Assembly: GCF_044383835.1 (NCBI RefSeq)
Contig: NZ_JBISEP010000024.1
Coordinates: 1 to 48,285 of the forward strand
DNA: 48,285 nucleotides
Source: Paraliobacillus sp044383835
GTDB lineage: Bacteria; Bacillota; Bacilli; Bacillales; Amphibacillaceae
Direction of reading: 5' to 3'
Shown here: positions 1 through 7,782 of the stretch, in pieces
How the letters are laid out: each line of letters begins with the position of its first letter
How positions within the stretch are numbered: position 1 is the first letter of the stretch
Made by a program: the position numbers and the translations under genes
Notes under the pieces: generated by a model
What the model was told of the DNA's origin: nothing
Databases searched by the model: none
Seen by the model: the letters and a program-made list of their open reading frames with translations, nothing else

Positions 1-53
1 GTTCGCTCACTCATTACTTGACTAGCATGTTACTTCTTAACATATTGGTTGTT

Positions 54-74
54 TTGTTCAGTTTTCAAAGATCA
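54..74 (-). promoter_or_regulatory. rRNA leader boxA-type antitermination element
   Basis: Read on the minus strand, this stretch is TGATCTTTGAAAACTGAACA plus one base. It carries the CTTTGAAAAC core found in Bacillus rRNA leaders just before 16S rRNA, where NusB/S10 antitermination factors bind. It lies downstream of two tandem promoters, and the rest of the window matches the B. subtilis order in which an rRNA operon (rrnA) follows bofA. The 16S gene itself must lie beyond the left edge and is not seen here. Confidence 0.75.
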
Positions 75-106
75 AAAGTTTAAGGGTTGTTTTTGACAAC
101 TTATTC

Positions 107-136
107 ATCATAACACTAGACCTAACTAAAAGTCAA
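107..136 (-). promoter_or_regulatory. rRNA operon promoter P2
   Basis: On the minus strand there is TTGACT (131-136), an 18-bp spacer and TATGAT (107-112), close to the sigma-A consensus. It sits just upstream of the boxA leader and about 86 bp downstream of a second promoter. This tandem P1/P2 layout is typical of Bacillus rRNA operons. Confidence 0.65.
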
Positions 137-193
137 CTTTTTTTAAGAATAAATAAATTGCAAACAGCTTCTGTCCAATTCGACAGCTAATAC

Positions 194-222
194 ATTGTAT
201 AATGTATTGAAACAAAAAGCAA
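194..222 (-). promoter_or_regulatory. rRNA operon promoter P1
   Basis: On the minus strand there is TTGCTT (217-222), a 17-bp spacer and TACAAT (194-199). It is the upstream member of the tandem pair that reads into the rRNA leader. The -35 match is weaker than in P2. The 300 bases left of bofA hold only this regulatory DNA; a 62-codon minus-strand frame across it is not a credible gene. Confidence 0.5.
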
Positions 223-323
223 TAGTTTTTTTAAAAAAACTATTAAACTCTTTATCTGCATTGAGAGCAACGTTTTCAACTATAGCACATGTTAATAGAC
301 TTTGTAAACCATTTATTATAACC

Positions 324-363
324 AAAAACATCCTTCCTAATTTAATGTAGGAAGGATGTTTTT
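324..363 (-). terminator. bofA intrinsic terminator
   Basis: A near-perfect 15-bp stem (arms 324-338 and 349-363) with a 10-nt loop sits directly at the bofA stop codon. Both arms end in A/T runs, so it can work in either direction. It separates the bofA cluster from the rRNA promoters. Confidence 0.8.
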
Positions 364-629
364 TAGTTGAACACCAATAAATGGAGAGCTGTAAGCGAGA
401 TAAAGCCAGGAATACCTAAAAGGCCAATGATACCAGCATTATAAATATTTATTGGGACATGCAAGCCAAAAGAGGCACCAAAGATATTAAAGAAAAACAA
501 ACAAAGCACACCAATGATGATCTTTACCGAACCTCGCATTAGCCATCTTATTGGTTTTAAAGGAGCTCCAACGACTAATAACAGCACAATTAACACCATT
601 ATTCCTAAAATGACAAAAGAAGCATTCAT
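363..629 (-). CDS. bofA: Pro-sigma-K processing inhibitor BofA
   Basis: An 88-residue, very hydrophobic membrane protein with about two to three membrane segments and the family's C-terminal pattern (GLLGIPGFISL). BofA holds the intramembrane protease SpoIVFB inactive, with SpoIVFA, in the outer forespore membrane until the sigma-G checkpoint releases sigma-K activation in the mother cell. The length matches the B. subtilis protein (87 residues). The ATG is preceded by AAAGGAG. It is the last gene of the dnaX-yaaK-recR-yaaL-bofA cluster, as in B. subtilis. Its presence is direct evidence for an endospore-former. Confidence 0.93.
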   Translation of the reverse strand: MNASFVILGIMVLIVLLLVVGAPLKPIRWLMRGSVKIIIGVLCLFFFNIFGASFGLHVPINIYNAGIIGLLGIPGFISLTALHLLVFN

Positions 630-693
630 TTTTTTATCTCCTTTCTAGCATTTTGTACATACTATGAAAGGTAATAAGAAAATAGAACAAGCC

Positions 694-906
694 TTATCGC
701 GCGCTAACTCCACGATGCCTCGCTTCACGCAATAAATAGAAATATTTCGCTTCCGCTATTTTTAATTCATATAATCCTATCTCACTAGGCTCTATACTTA
801 TTTCAATGATATCTTGTATTTTAGCCAACTCATTTTTAATACGAAAGATATCTTGAAGTAAACGTTTATTCACTTCTTGCCTCTTTACCTTTTTTCGCAT
901 AGACAT
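694..906 (-). CDS. yaaL: YaaL family protein (DUF2508)
   Basis: A 70-residue charged, mostly helical protein with no signal peptide or membrane segment. It sits between recR and bofA, the fixed place of yaaL in Bacillus, and matches that family in size and character. AAGGAG lies about ten bases before the ATG. Its function is unknown; the DUF2508 assignment is from memory of the family rather than from a catalytic motif. Confidence 0.85.
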   Translation of the reverse strand: MSMRKKVKRQEVNKRLLQDIFRIKNELAKIQDIIEISIEPSEIGLYELKIAEAKYFYLLREARHRGVSAR

Positions 907-921
907 GAAGTTCCAACTCCT

Positions 922-1518
922 TTATAGTTCTCGTCTTCCTTCTAAAGCCTTTGACAATGTTACCTCATCAGCGTATTCAAGGTCTCCACCCATTGGCAGA
1001 CCATGAGCGATACGTGTAATCTTTATCCCGGATGGTTTTACTAAACGAGAAATATACATTGCTGTTGCTTCCCCTTCAATATTAGGATTCGTAGCAAGAA
1101 TTAGCTCACCGACTTCTTCATCTTTCAATCTATTTAATAAAGTAGGAACATTAATATCCTCTGGCCCTATACCATCCATGGGCGAAATTGCTCCATGAAG
1201 AACATGATAACGTCCGTTGAATTCTTTCATTTTTTCCATTGCAATAACATCTTTAGGGTCTTGAACGACACAGATAACCGAACTATCTCTCATCTCATCT
1301 TGACAAATCGCACACGGATCTTGATCAGTAATATGACCACATACACTACAATGCGTTAGCTCACGTTTTGCACTAACTAGCGCCTTGCTAAAATCAAGTA
1401 CGTCATCTTCTTTCATATTTAGTACAAAAAAAGCCAGTCGAACCGCTGTTTTCGGTCCAATGCCTGGCAATTTAGTAAAGCTATCAATTAGCTTTGAAAT
1501 TGGTTCTGGATAATACAC
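922..1518 (-). CDS. recR: Recombination mediator protein RecR
   Basis: A 198-residue protein. It has an N-terminal helix-hairpin-helix (LPGIGPKTA), a four-cysteine zinc finger (C57, C60, C69, C72) and a Toprim domain (residues about 80-175), the complete RecR layout. RecR works with RecO, and with RecF, to load RecA onto SSB-coated single-stranded DNA at gaps and stalled forks. The start codon is GTG, preceded by GGAGGT, and gives the same N-terminus as B. subtilis RecR. It lies 12 nt downstream of yaaK in the dnaX operon. Confidence 0.97.
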   Translation of the reverse strand: MYYPEPISKLIDSFTKLPGIGPKTAVRLAFFVLNMKEDDVLDFSKALVSAKRELTHCSVCGHITDQDPCAICQDEMRDSSVICVVQDPKDVIAMEKMKEFNGRYHVLHGAISPMDGIGPEDINVPTLLNRLKDEEVGELILATNPNIEGEATAMYISRLVKPSGIKITRIAHGLPMGGDLEYADEVTLSKALEGRREL

Positions 1519-1530
1519 AACAACTACCTC

Positions 1531-1854
1531 CTAGAACATGCCTCCAGGTAAATTCATTCCTTTTGTGAATTTACCCATTGTTTCATTTGATTGATCGTCT
1601 ACTTGCTTAAGTACATCATTTGTTGCAGCCAGTATTAAATCTTGTAACATTTCTACATCATCTGGATCTACTACTTCTTCTTGAATTTCAACATCAGTAA
1701 TTTGTTTACTTCCGTTTGCTACAACTTTCACCATTCCTCCACCTGCTGTTGCTTCAAAACTCATCGCTTGCAAGTCTTCTTGTGCTTTCATCATATCTTT
1801 CTGCATTTTTTGCATTTGTTTCATCATTTTATTCATATTTCCTCCACCACGCAT
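1531..1854 (-). CDS. yaaK: YbaB/EbfC nucleoid-associated protein
   Basis: A 107-residue protein with a Met/Lys/Gln-rich helical N-terminus (MMKQMQKMQKDMMKAQ) followed by the conserved glycine-rich strand region (TAGGGMVKV) and a C-terminal helix. The family forms tweezer-shaped dimers that bind DNA. Start ATG with AAGGAGG. It lies between dnaX and recR, a linkage kept across most bacteria, which suggests a supporting role in DNA replication or repair; the exact role is not established. Confidence 0.93.
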   Translation of the reverse strand: MRGGGNMNKMMKQMQKMQKDMMKAQEDLQAMSFEATAGGGMVKVVANGSKQITDVEIQEEVVDPDDVEMLQDLILAATNDVLKQVDDQSNETMGKFTKGMNLPGGMF

Positions 1855-1875
1855 GGCAATTCCTCCTTGTATTGT

Positions 1876-3570
1876 CTACTCTTCATGTATTTCTAATAAC
1901 TCATCGCCAACAAGCTTACGTGCTTCCTCTACAACAGGATCCGTTTCTTCCTCTTCATTAGAATCAGCATTTTGTTGTTGTCGTTGCCTTTGTACATACT
2001 CTTGTCTAATCTCCAACCAGTTCTTTTCTGGTATAGGAATAATCGTTACTTTCTTTCCAATAACCTCTGACAATAATAATTCTATCGTTTGTTGGTGTTC
2101 CAAAGCAAGTGAACAATGGATTTCATATTTAAATGCCAAGATTAAAGCTTCTTCTGATGCCGCACTCGGCTTACTATCTTGCACCGTTGCATGGGCTGGT
2201 GCATTTTGTTTTTTCAAAAGTTGCATGAAATTCGCCCATTGAGATTGAATGTTTTTTAAATCAGATTTTGATGCATGCTCTAGCACATACCTAATTCGTT
2301 CATATGGTACTTTAAATTGCTTTTTCGTTGCTGGTTGCCTCCGCTTTTGTGCTTGCTGTTGCGTTTGCTGTGATTCATACGCTACGTTGTTTTGTTTTAA
2401 AGCTTTTAGCTCTTGTTCTAGTTGCTCCACTTTTTGCAGTAATTGTTTCACTGACTCAGGTTCCACTGCATTACCTTCAGCATGTTGCAATGGTTCTTCT
2501 ATTATTTTTAACACGGTAATTTCTAAAAATACTTTCGGGCTATTTGTCCACTTCATTTCCTGTTGACAATTATTTAAGATGCTTATTACTTTTTGAATCC
2601 ACTCTACTTGTAATGTATTACATAGTTGTTGAAAACCTTCGTCCACCATTGCACGGTCTAATATATCTAATTGTGGTGCGCTTTGATACATTAATATATC
2701 TCTTAGAAAATAGATGGCATCATATACAAACCGACCAGGGTCTTTACCCGATTGAATAAATTCATCTACTATTTGTAATGCTTGTTGTGCATCGTTTTCA
2801 AATAACGCTAAAATCATCTCCATCAATTTCTTTTGTGACACAGAACCTGTTACAGCAAGTACATCTTCTGATTCTACTTGCTCATCACTATAAGAAATAG
2901 CTTGATCTAGTATACTTAATGCATCGCGCATACCACCTTCTGCCGCTAAAGCAACAGTGTGAAGCGCTTCTTTCGTTATTGAAATAGACTCTTCTTCTGT
3001 AATGGTTTCCATTCGTCCAACTATATCTCGTTGTGTAATACGTTTAAAATCAAAGCGTTGACACCGAGAAATAATTGTTAATGGTATTTTATGTGGTTCT
3101 GTCGTCGCTAAAATAAACACAACATGCTTTGGTGGTTCTTCTAAGGTTTTTAACAAAGCATTAAAAGCACCGATCGACAACATATGTACCTCATCAATAA
3201 TGTAAACTTTATACGCTACACTACTTGGTGCATATTTTACCTTATCTCGAATATCACGTATTTGTTCTACTCCATTATTTGATGCAGCATCAATTTCCAT
3301 TACATCAGAAATGGAACCATCTAGAATTCCTTGGCATGCATCACATGTATTACATGGTTCTGCTATTGGTGCCTGCCTGCAATTAATGGTTTGCGCAAAA
3401 ATTTTTGCTGCACTTGTCTTCCCAGTCCCTCTAGGACCAGAAAACAAATAGGCATGTGAAAATTTTTCTTGTACTATTGCATTTTGAAGTGTTCGTGTGA
3501 TGTGTGATTGACCAACAACATCCACAAAGTTTCGCGGACGCCAAACACGATACAATGCTTGATAGCTCAT
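1876..3570 (-). CDS. dnaX: DNA polymerase III subunits gamma and tau
   Basis: A 564-residue clamp-loader ATPase. It has Walker A GPRGTGKTS (residues 45-53), zinc-binding cysteines C64, C73, C76 and C79, a DEVHML Walker B, an arginine-finger SRC motif and a sensor-2 region. A long Gln/Glu-rich linker (about 380-430) precedes the tau-specific tail. The product loads the DnaN clamp and ties the polymerases to the helicase. It heads the operon dnaX-yaaK-recR-yaaL-bofA, and the SRP RNA gene is next upstream, as in B. subtilis. I see no frameshift signal for a separate gamma form. Confidence 0.97.
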   Translation of the reverse strand: MSYQALYRVWRPRNFVDVVGQSHITRTLQNAIVQEKFSHAYLFSGPRGTGKTSAAKIFAQTINCRQAPIAEPCNTCDACQGILDGSISDVMEIDAASNNGVEQIRDIRDKVKYAPSSVAYKVYIIDEVHMLSIGAFNALLKTLEEPPKHVVFILATTEPHKIPLTIISRCQRFDFKRITQRDIVGRMETITEEESISITKEALHTVALAAEGGMRDALSILDQAISYSDEQVESEDVLAVTGSVSQKKLMEMILALFENDAQQALQIVDEFIQSGKDPGRFVYDAIYFLRDILMYQSAPQLDILDRAMVDEGFQQLCNTLQVEWIQKVISILNNCQQEMKWTNSPKVFLEITVLKIIEEPLQHAEGNAVEPESVKQLLQKVEQLEQELKALKQNNVAYESQQTQQQAQKRRQPATKKQFKVPYERIRYVLEHASKSDLKNIQSQWANFMQLLKKQNAPAHATVQDSKPSAASEEALILAFKYEIHCSLALEHQQTIELLLSEVIGKKVTIIPIPEKNWLEIRQEYVQRQRQQQNADSNEEEETDPVVEEARKLVGDELLEIHEE

Positions 3571-3604
3571 TTATACATGATCCTCTCTTAAGGAATTCCT
3601 TTTT

Positions 3605-3634
3605 ATTATAACTGAAATAAAAGCATAATGTGAA
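3605..3634 (-). promoter_or_regulatory. Candidate sigma-A promoter of the dnaX operon
   Basis: On the minus strand there is TTCACA (3629-3634), an 18-bp spacer and a perfect TATAAT (3605-3610), about 35 nt before the dnaX start codon. The match is one base short of consensus at -35. Confidence 0.5.
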
Positions 3635-3818
3635 CATTCAGTTAAAAATATATTTATCGTACATTTTCAAAAGGTCAGCAAATGATAGGCAAATAAGGTA
3701 AAGGGCAGTTTCTGGGGCCAGGATATAAACTGCCTCTACATAAGAGCCGAAAAAATGAGCCAATAAAGAAGTCTGTTGCTTAGAGCATTTGGTAACCATT
3801 TGAACAAGCGCATATATA

Positions 3819-3850
3819 GAAAAGACCTCTCACATAATGGTAAGAGGTCT
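3819..3850 (-). terminator. SRP RNA terminator
   Basis: On the minus strand, an 8-bp perfect stem (AGACCTCT paired with AGAGGTCT) with a 12-nt loop is followed by TTTTC. It begins about 20 nt after the end of the SRP RNA. Between it and dnaX (3571-3818) I see only the dnaX promoter. Confidence 0.7.
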
Positions 3851-3869
3851 ATGTATGTATAAAGATAAC

Positions 3870-4171
3870 ACCGTGCACCCGTCGTCGATGGCATAGCCCC
3901 AAGCGTTACATAAGTTCATGGCTCAGTTCAGGTTGCTCTGCGGCACACGAGAAAAACCGCTTACTGCTGCTTCCTTCCGGACCTGACAGAATTCACGGGC
4001 TCCCGTTGCGCAGGACCCGAACATCAACACCAATCCCTTATGGCAGACCTTAAAGCTATACACCTCAGACGGGGATTCCGTCTCGCTATAGCGGATTGCG
4101 AGTATAGGGCACCGCTACCTCCCCACCTAGCACGGCAAATGAGATAAAACTATCTGCGCATCTAAAGCGCA
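3870..4171 (-). ncRNA. scr: Signal recognition particle RNA (large Bacillus type, scRNA)
   Basis: The minus strand contains GTCAGGTCCGGAAGGAAGCA, the conserved helix 8 with its GGAA tetraloop that binds Ffh. Around it lie other conserved blocks: GCCGTGCTAGGTGGGGAGGT near the 5' end, GGGTCCTGCGCAACGGGA, and a 3' end in GTGCACGGT. It is the roughly 270-nt Gram-positive form with an Alu domain, which slows translation while the ribosome is docked at the membrane. The 5' limit is set from the promoter; the mature 5' end is probably near 4155 after processing. Its place between dnaX and tadA matches B. subtilis. Confidence 0.95.
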
Positions 4172-4177
4172 TTTACA

Positions 4178-4206
4178 ATTATAGCGATTGTCTTATCAAA
4201 ATGCAA
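4178..4206 (-). promoter_or_regulatory. SRP RNA promoter
   Basis: On the minus strand there is TTGCAT (4201-4206), a 17-bp spacer and a perfect TATAAT (4178-4183). It places the transcript start near 4171, a short distance before the conserved SRP RNA 5' region. Confidence 0.75.
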
Positions 4207-4219
4207 GCAATTGATCGTG

Positions 4220-4708
4220 TTAATTAGTACCTTTTTTAGTATCTTTTTCTACTTTGTTTTTATGTCGCAATTGTTTAAAAAAATTAGTTAACTGCGTACT
4301 ACACGCTTCTTCTAATACGCCACCAGTTACACTCACCTGATGATTGAATCGCTTATCCTCTAATAAGTTCATAATTGAACCGGCACAACCAGCCTTTGGA
4401 TCATACGCACCAAATACAACTCTCGGTATTCGTGATTGAACAATCGCTCCAGCACACATTTGACACGGCTCTAGTGTAACGTATAACGTACATTCCTCCA
4501 AACGCCAGCTTCCAATCTGTTCATTCGCTTTATCAATTGCCAGCATTTCAGCGTGAGAGGCGGTAGTTTGCAAGCTTTCTCTTAAGTTAAATGCTTGTGC
4601 AATTACTTCTTCTTTATGCACAATGACCGCACCTATAGGTACCTCGCCCAATTGGTTCGCTTTTATTGCTTCAGCTAAAGCTAATTCCATAAAATCTTCA
4701 TCAGTCAT
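4220..4708 (-). CDS. tadA: tRNA(adenine34) deaminase TadA
   Basis: A 162-residue zinc deaminase. It has the HAE motif (H52, E54) and PCxxC (C82, C85), the complete zinc and proton-shuttle set of the cytidine-deaminase fold. The family converts A34 to inosine in tRNA-Arg(ACG), which is essential for reading CGC and CGA. The Lys-rich C-terminal tail is ordinary for the family. Start ATG with AGGAG nine bases upstream. Its position next to the SRP RNA gene matches B. subtilis tadA (yaaJ). Confidence 0.95.
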   Translation of the reverse strand: MTDEDFMELALAEAIKANQLGEVPIGAVIVHKEEVIAQAFNLRESLQTTASHAEMLAIDKANEQIGSWRLEECTLYVTLEPCQMCAGAIVQSRIPRVVFGAYDPKAGCAGSIMNLLEDKRFNHQVSVTGGVLEEACSTQLTNFFKQLRHKNKVEKDTKKGTN

Positions 4709-4805
4709 TTTATTAATCTCCTACTATTTTTTTCTAATAATACTTGTAGACCATCTATTCATTTATTTTATTATTGTATCAAATCACAAGAACAAAAAGA
4801 ACCGA

Positions 4806-4834
4806 ACATTTTCATCTTTTCTAACGCATAGGCT
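4806..4834 (+). promoter_or_regulatory. Candidate sigma-E promoter of yaaH
   Basis: ACATTTT (4806-4812), a 14-bp gap and CATAGGCT (4827-4834) resemble the sigma-E pattern (ATATT-type -35, CATA---T -10). B. subtilis yaaH is made in the mother cell under sigma-E, so the position is sensible. The -10 differs from consensus at several bases, so this is only a suggestion. Confidence 0.3.
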
Positions 4835-4868
4835 AATAACGGTATGAAGAAAAGAGGAGGAATCAGTA

Positions 4869-6158
4869 ATGCAAATTCATGTTGTAAAAAGTGGTGATTC
4901 ACTTTATTCCATTGCCAATACTTACGGAACTACCTACCAAGCGATAAATGAAGCAAATGAACTTGACAATCCGAACCAATTGGTTGTTGGCCAATCACTT
5001 GTCATTCCGATTATTGGACAATTTTATTACGTTCAGCCAGGCGATAGTTTGTATAGCATTGCGCAACAGTTTAATTTAAATTATCAAGAATTAGCTACTA
5101 TAAATAACATAGCTCCAAACAGTCCGCTTACTGTCGGTATGCGTTTATACATCTCCGAACAAGCAGAACCAACTATTGAATCAAATGCCTACATTGAACC
5201 AATTGGAGATACCGTGTCTAGCACTTTGGAAAATGCAGCAGAAAAAAACGCACCTTTTTTAACTTACTTAGCACCTTTTAGCTATCGTGTAGACAGAAAA
5301 GGAAACTTAATCCCACCACCATTAAATAATTTTGCTGCTATTGCTAATAAAAATAATACAGCTTTAATGCTCGTTGTTACAAATTTAGAAGAAGGTGCAT
5401 TTAGCGCAGAATTAGGAAACCTTATTGTTACCGATCAAGCAGTGCAAGATACATTATTAACCAATATTATTGAAACAGCAAAAAAAGTAGGTTTTCGAGA
5501 CATTCATTTTGATTTTGAATTTTTACCGGTTACCGCTAAAGAAGCCTATAATACTTTTTTACGAAAAGCGAAAGATCGTTTAGCAAAAGAGGGGTTATTA
5601 ATGTCCACGGCACTAGCTCCAAAAACGAGTAGAGATCAAAAAGGGGAATGGTATGAAGCACACGATTATCAAGCACATGGTGAAATAGCTGACTTTGTTG
5701 TACTAATGACATACGAATGGGGATATAGCGGTGGACCACCTCTTGCTGTTTCACCGATAGATAAGGTAAGAGAAGTAGTGGAATACGCTTTGACAGAAAT
5801 GCCCGGTAACAAAATTATGCTTGGTCAAAATTTATATGGATATGATTGGACACTGCCTTATGAGCCAGGTGGTGCGTATGCAAAAGCGATTAGTCCTCAA
5901 CAAGCGATTCTTTTAGCTAGGGATAATAATGTAGCAATTGAATTCGATCCAAAAGCGCAAGCACCGTTTTTCTTCTATACCGATAAAGATGGGAAAAGAC
6001 ATGAAGTTTGGTTTGAAGACGCTAGATCTATTCAAGCTAAATTTGATTTAATTAAAGAATTAAATTTACGCGGAATCAGCTATTGGAAGCTAGGCTTAGC
6101 ATTTCCACAAAACTGGCTGTTGTTGGAGGATAACTTTACGATTAAAAAACAAAAATAA
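4869..6158 (+). CDS. yaaH: Spore cortex-lytic N-acetylglucosaminidase YaaH/SleL (LysM-GH18)
   Basis: A 429-residue protein. Two LysM repeats (about residues 2-47 and 51-95) bind peptidoglycan, and a GH18 barrel follows (about 115-425) with the catalytic DIHFDFE strand (D215, E217). Family members sit in the spore coat/cortex and cut spore cortex fragments during germination. There is no signal peptide, as expected for a coat protein made in the mother cell. GAGGAGG precedes the ATG. The last 251 bp, including the stop codon, are repeated at 8953-9203. The copy here has lost the natural downstream terminator, so this 3' end may be the incoming copy from a recombination event. Confidence 0.95.
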   Translation: MQIHVVKSGDSLYSIANTYGTTYQAINEANELDNPNQLVVGQSLVIPIIGQFYYVQPGDSLYSIAQQFNLNYQELATINNIAPNSPLTVGMRLYISEQAEPTIESNAYIEPIGDTVSSTLENAAEKNAPFLTYLAPFSYRVDRKGNLIPPPLNNFAAIANKNNTALMLVVTNLEEGAFSAELGNLIVTDQAVQDTLLTNIIETAKKVGFRDIHFDFEFLPVTAKEAYNTFLRKAKDRLAKEGLLMSTALAPKTSRDQKGEWYEAHDYQAHGEIADFVVLMTYEWGYSGGPPLAVSPIDKVREVVEYALTEMPGNKIMLGQNLYGYDWTLPYEPGGAYAKAISPQQAILLARDNNVAIEFDPKAQAPFFFYTDKDGKRHEVWFEDARSIQAKFDLIKELNLRGISYWKLGLAFPQNWLLLEDNFTIKKQK

Positions 6159-6160
6159 AT
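5910..6160 (+). repeat. Direct repeat copy 1: 3' end of yaaH
   Basis: These 251 bases match 8953-9203 with three differences by my reading (one changes Glu to Asp, two are silent). The offset is a constant 3043 bases with no gaps. The two copies bracket the accessory cassette. Confidence 0.95.
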
Positions 6161-6383
6161 GGTTTCTATTAGGTTTACATTATGTATACAATCGATTTTA
6201 TACACAATAAAAAGACCACCTAAACAAGGAAAGAGTAACCTTGAAATCGCCTATTTTCTTAAAACAGGAGATGTACCTACTAAACAGGTTGTTGGAAATA
6301 AATTTAATTTAAGTGTAGTGTTTACAAAAGAAGAATTACTAAAATTAAACTTTGTTAAACCAAAACTTTGGTTAAAATCTTAA
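6159..6383 (+). other. Short open frame of unknown status after yaaH
   Basis: A 74-codon frame starts with ATG immediately after the yaaH stop codon. I do not recognise the product. Its middle (about residues 20-55) looks protein-like, but there is no ribosome binding site of its own and the first 20 codons look random. It may be the 3' remnant of a gene truncated when the cassette arrived, or chance. It lies inside the segment bounded by the yaaH repeats. Confidence 0.2.
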
Positions 6384-6401
6384 ATTTAATTTCATATAAA
6401 T

Positions 6402-6518
6402 CCCTTGACAATCAATGCTTGACAAATCAAGGGCTCATAAGTCTACTTATCGATATCTAATCAGGTATTAGATTTAAATAAAATGGCTGTATGCGCTGAT
6501 CGGAGGTTGGCCACCTCC
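6402..6518. other. Cluster of three inverted repeats downstream of the cassette
   Basis: Three hairpins lie side by side: CCCTTGA/TCAAGGG (6402-6433), ATCTAAT/ATTAGAT (6455-6473) and GGAGGT/ACCTCC (6502-6518). They lie just past the 3' end of the minus-strand cassette operon and could stop its transcription or that of yaaH. None has a clear U-tract, so their role is uncertain. Confidence 0.4.
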
Positions 6519-6528
6519 TTCCACTTAA

Positions 6529-6981
6529 TTATAGTTTGCTGCCTCTATGTTCATCCATAAATTCTTTTGCTATTTCATTGTTAGGATCTAATAAAAGAAT
6601 TTTTTCAGCAATTTTATATGCTTCTTTTTCCGACACCACAGTATCAGGAACATCATGTAAAAATAGGAAGTTAGTTAGATAACCTACATCTTGTTGATCC
6701 GTTAATTCCACACAACGCTTTGCGTGATATAATGCAGCGTAGTAAGCTCCTTCAATGTGGCATAGTGGGTTAACAAGCATATCAAAAGCAATTCTGTGCA
6801 GTTCTGCTTTTTCATTCTCAACTATTAAACTCATAAGAAAGGTGTAATTGGTAATACTAGAATTTTCAAAAGCAATATCTGTTAATTTTGCATCAAGTTC
6901 TTCATAAGAAAGGTCGCTAGATACTTTCTTAGCCTTCTCTAAATTACCACTTGAAATAAATTCATTTAACTTGTTAGTCAA
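6529..6981 (-). CDS. Probable immunity protein of the toxin cassette
   Basis: A 150-residue, acidic, all-helical cytoplasmic protein with no signal peptide. The helices are arranged like TPR or HEAT repeats, ending in a segment typical of a tetratricopeptide helix (ILLLDPNNEIAKEF). It starts with TTG one base after the toxin stop codon. Its Shine-Dalgarno (GGGTGA) lies in the last codons of the toxin gene, so the two are likely translationally coupled. A small cytoplasmic protein encoded directly behind a secreted toxin is the usual place of an immunity protein. The function is inferred from position only; I do not assign it to a named immunity family. Confidence 0.55.
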   Translation of the reverse strand: MTNKLNEFISSGNLEKAKKVSSDLSYEELDAKLTDIAFENSSITNYTFLMSLIVENEKAELHRIAFDMLVNPLCHIEGAYYAALYHAKRCVELTDQQDVGYLTNFLFLHDVPDTVVSEKEAYKIAEKILLLDPNNEIAKEFMDEHRGSKL

Positions 6982-6982
6982 C

Positions 6983-7771
6983 TTAGTTCACCCATCCATT
7001 ACTAATATATATTTTTCCGTTAGACCTTTTAAAAGTTACTGTAACAGTTCTTCCACTCATCTTCAATGTTTTTTTACGAACATTTTTATATGCGCTCTCT
7101 TTACCATAACGCATTACATGCGACATTATTTTAGAGACATCCGCCCAATTGTTTCCAGTAACATTACCCCAATTATGTTTACTTGCAAGAATATGTTTTC
7201 TATTATTCACACTTAATCTACTTACAGAGCTTAGTACTTTACCATAACTTTTTGATGAAACTGCATATTGTGCTGCTTTTTTACCATACTTTTTTATTGC
7301 ATATTTAATTCCATATCTCGCTACTGCTGCGATAATAACTAATGGAAGAGCAGAAGCAGACATTTCAGTTGAGTCTATATCAATAATATCTCCGGTTTTA
7401 GTATCAATAAAAGTAGCAATAAAATTATCTCCTTCTACATCATGTACAACTACATCATAATTTTCACTAATAACCTGACCGCCTTCATTAACAACCTCAC
7501 CAGACACATTAATATCCTCTGTCTCTCTATCCATATCAATTTCCACAAACACTTCTGTTTCCCCTGCTATATGTTCAGTTTCAACCACAACTGCATCTTT
7601 TGTCTTCTCTACTATTTCTAACTCTAATCCGTTCTCTAGAGTTGCAGTTTCTATTGAATCTGCATCTAAAAATTCTGAGCTTTTTTCAGCACTAGCAATT
7701 TGTATACCTGAAAACATTTGTAAGATTAAAACTGCTACTAATATTTTAATTAATCCTCTTCTATTTAGCAT
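6983..7771 (-). CDS. Secreted toxin-like protein with modular C-terminus
   Basis: A 262-residue protein. A signal peptide covers residues 1-28 (charged start, hydrophobic core, ASA|EK cleavage). An acidic, beta-rich region (about 30-135) follows, then an Ala-rich hydrophobic and Lys-rich stretch (about 138-170), then a basic C-terminal domain (about 185-262) with SKHNWG, a NNWADV helix and a final GRTVTV/GKIYISNGWV sheet. The trunk resembles secreted proteins annotated as SAR2788-family putative toxins. The C-terminus resembles small RNase-like domains that cap polymorphic toxins; both statements are from memory. AGAGGTGA precedes the ATG. It is the middle gene of an operon with a protease (11-nt gap) and a putative immunity gene (1-nt gap). 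Confidence 0.6.
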   Translation of the reverse strand: MLNRRGLIKILVAVLILQMFSGIQIASAEKSSEFLDADSIETATLENGLELEIVEKTKDAVVVETEHIAGETEVFVEIDMDRETEDINVSGEVVNEGGQVISENYDVVVHDVEGDNFIATFIDTKTGDIIDIDSTEMSASALPLVIIAAVARYGIKYAIKKYGKKAAQYAVSSKSYGKVLSSVSRLSVNNRKHILASKHNWGNVTGNNWADVSKIMSHVMRYGKESAYKNVRKKTLKMSGRTVTVTFKRSNGKIYISNGWVN

Positions 7772-7782
7772 AGGTCACCTCT

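Noticed and set aside
143..331. 62-codon minus-strand open frame near the left edge
   Set aside because: It spans the tandem rRNA promoters, lacks a ribosome binding site and resembles no protein family I know.
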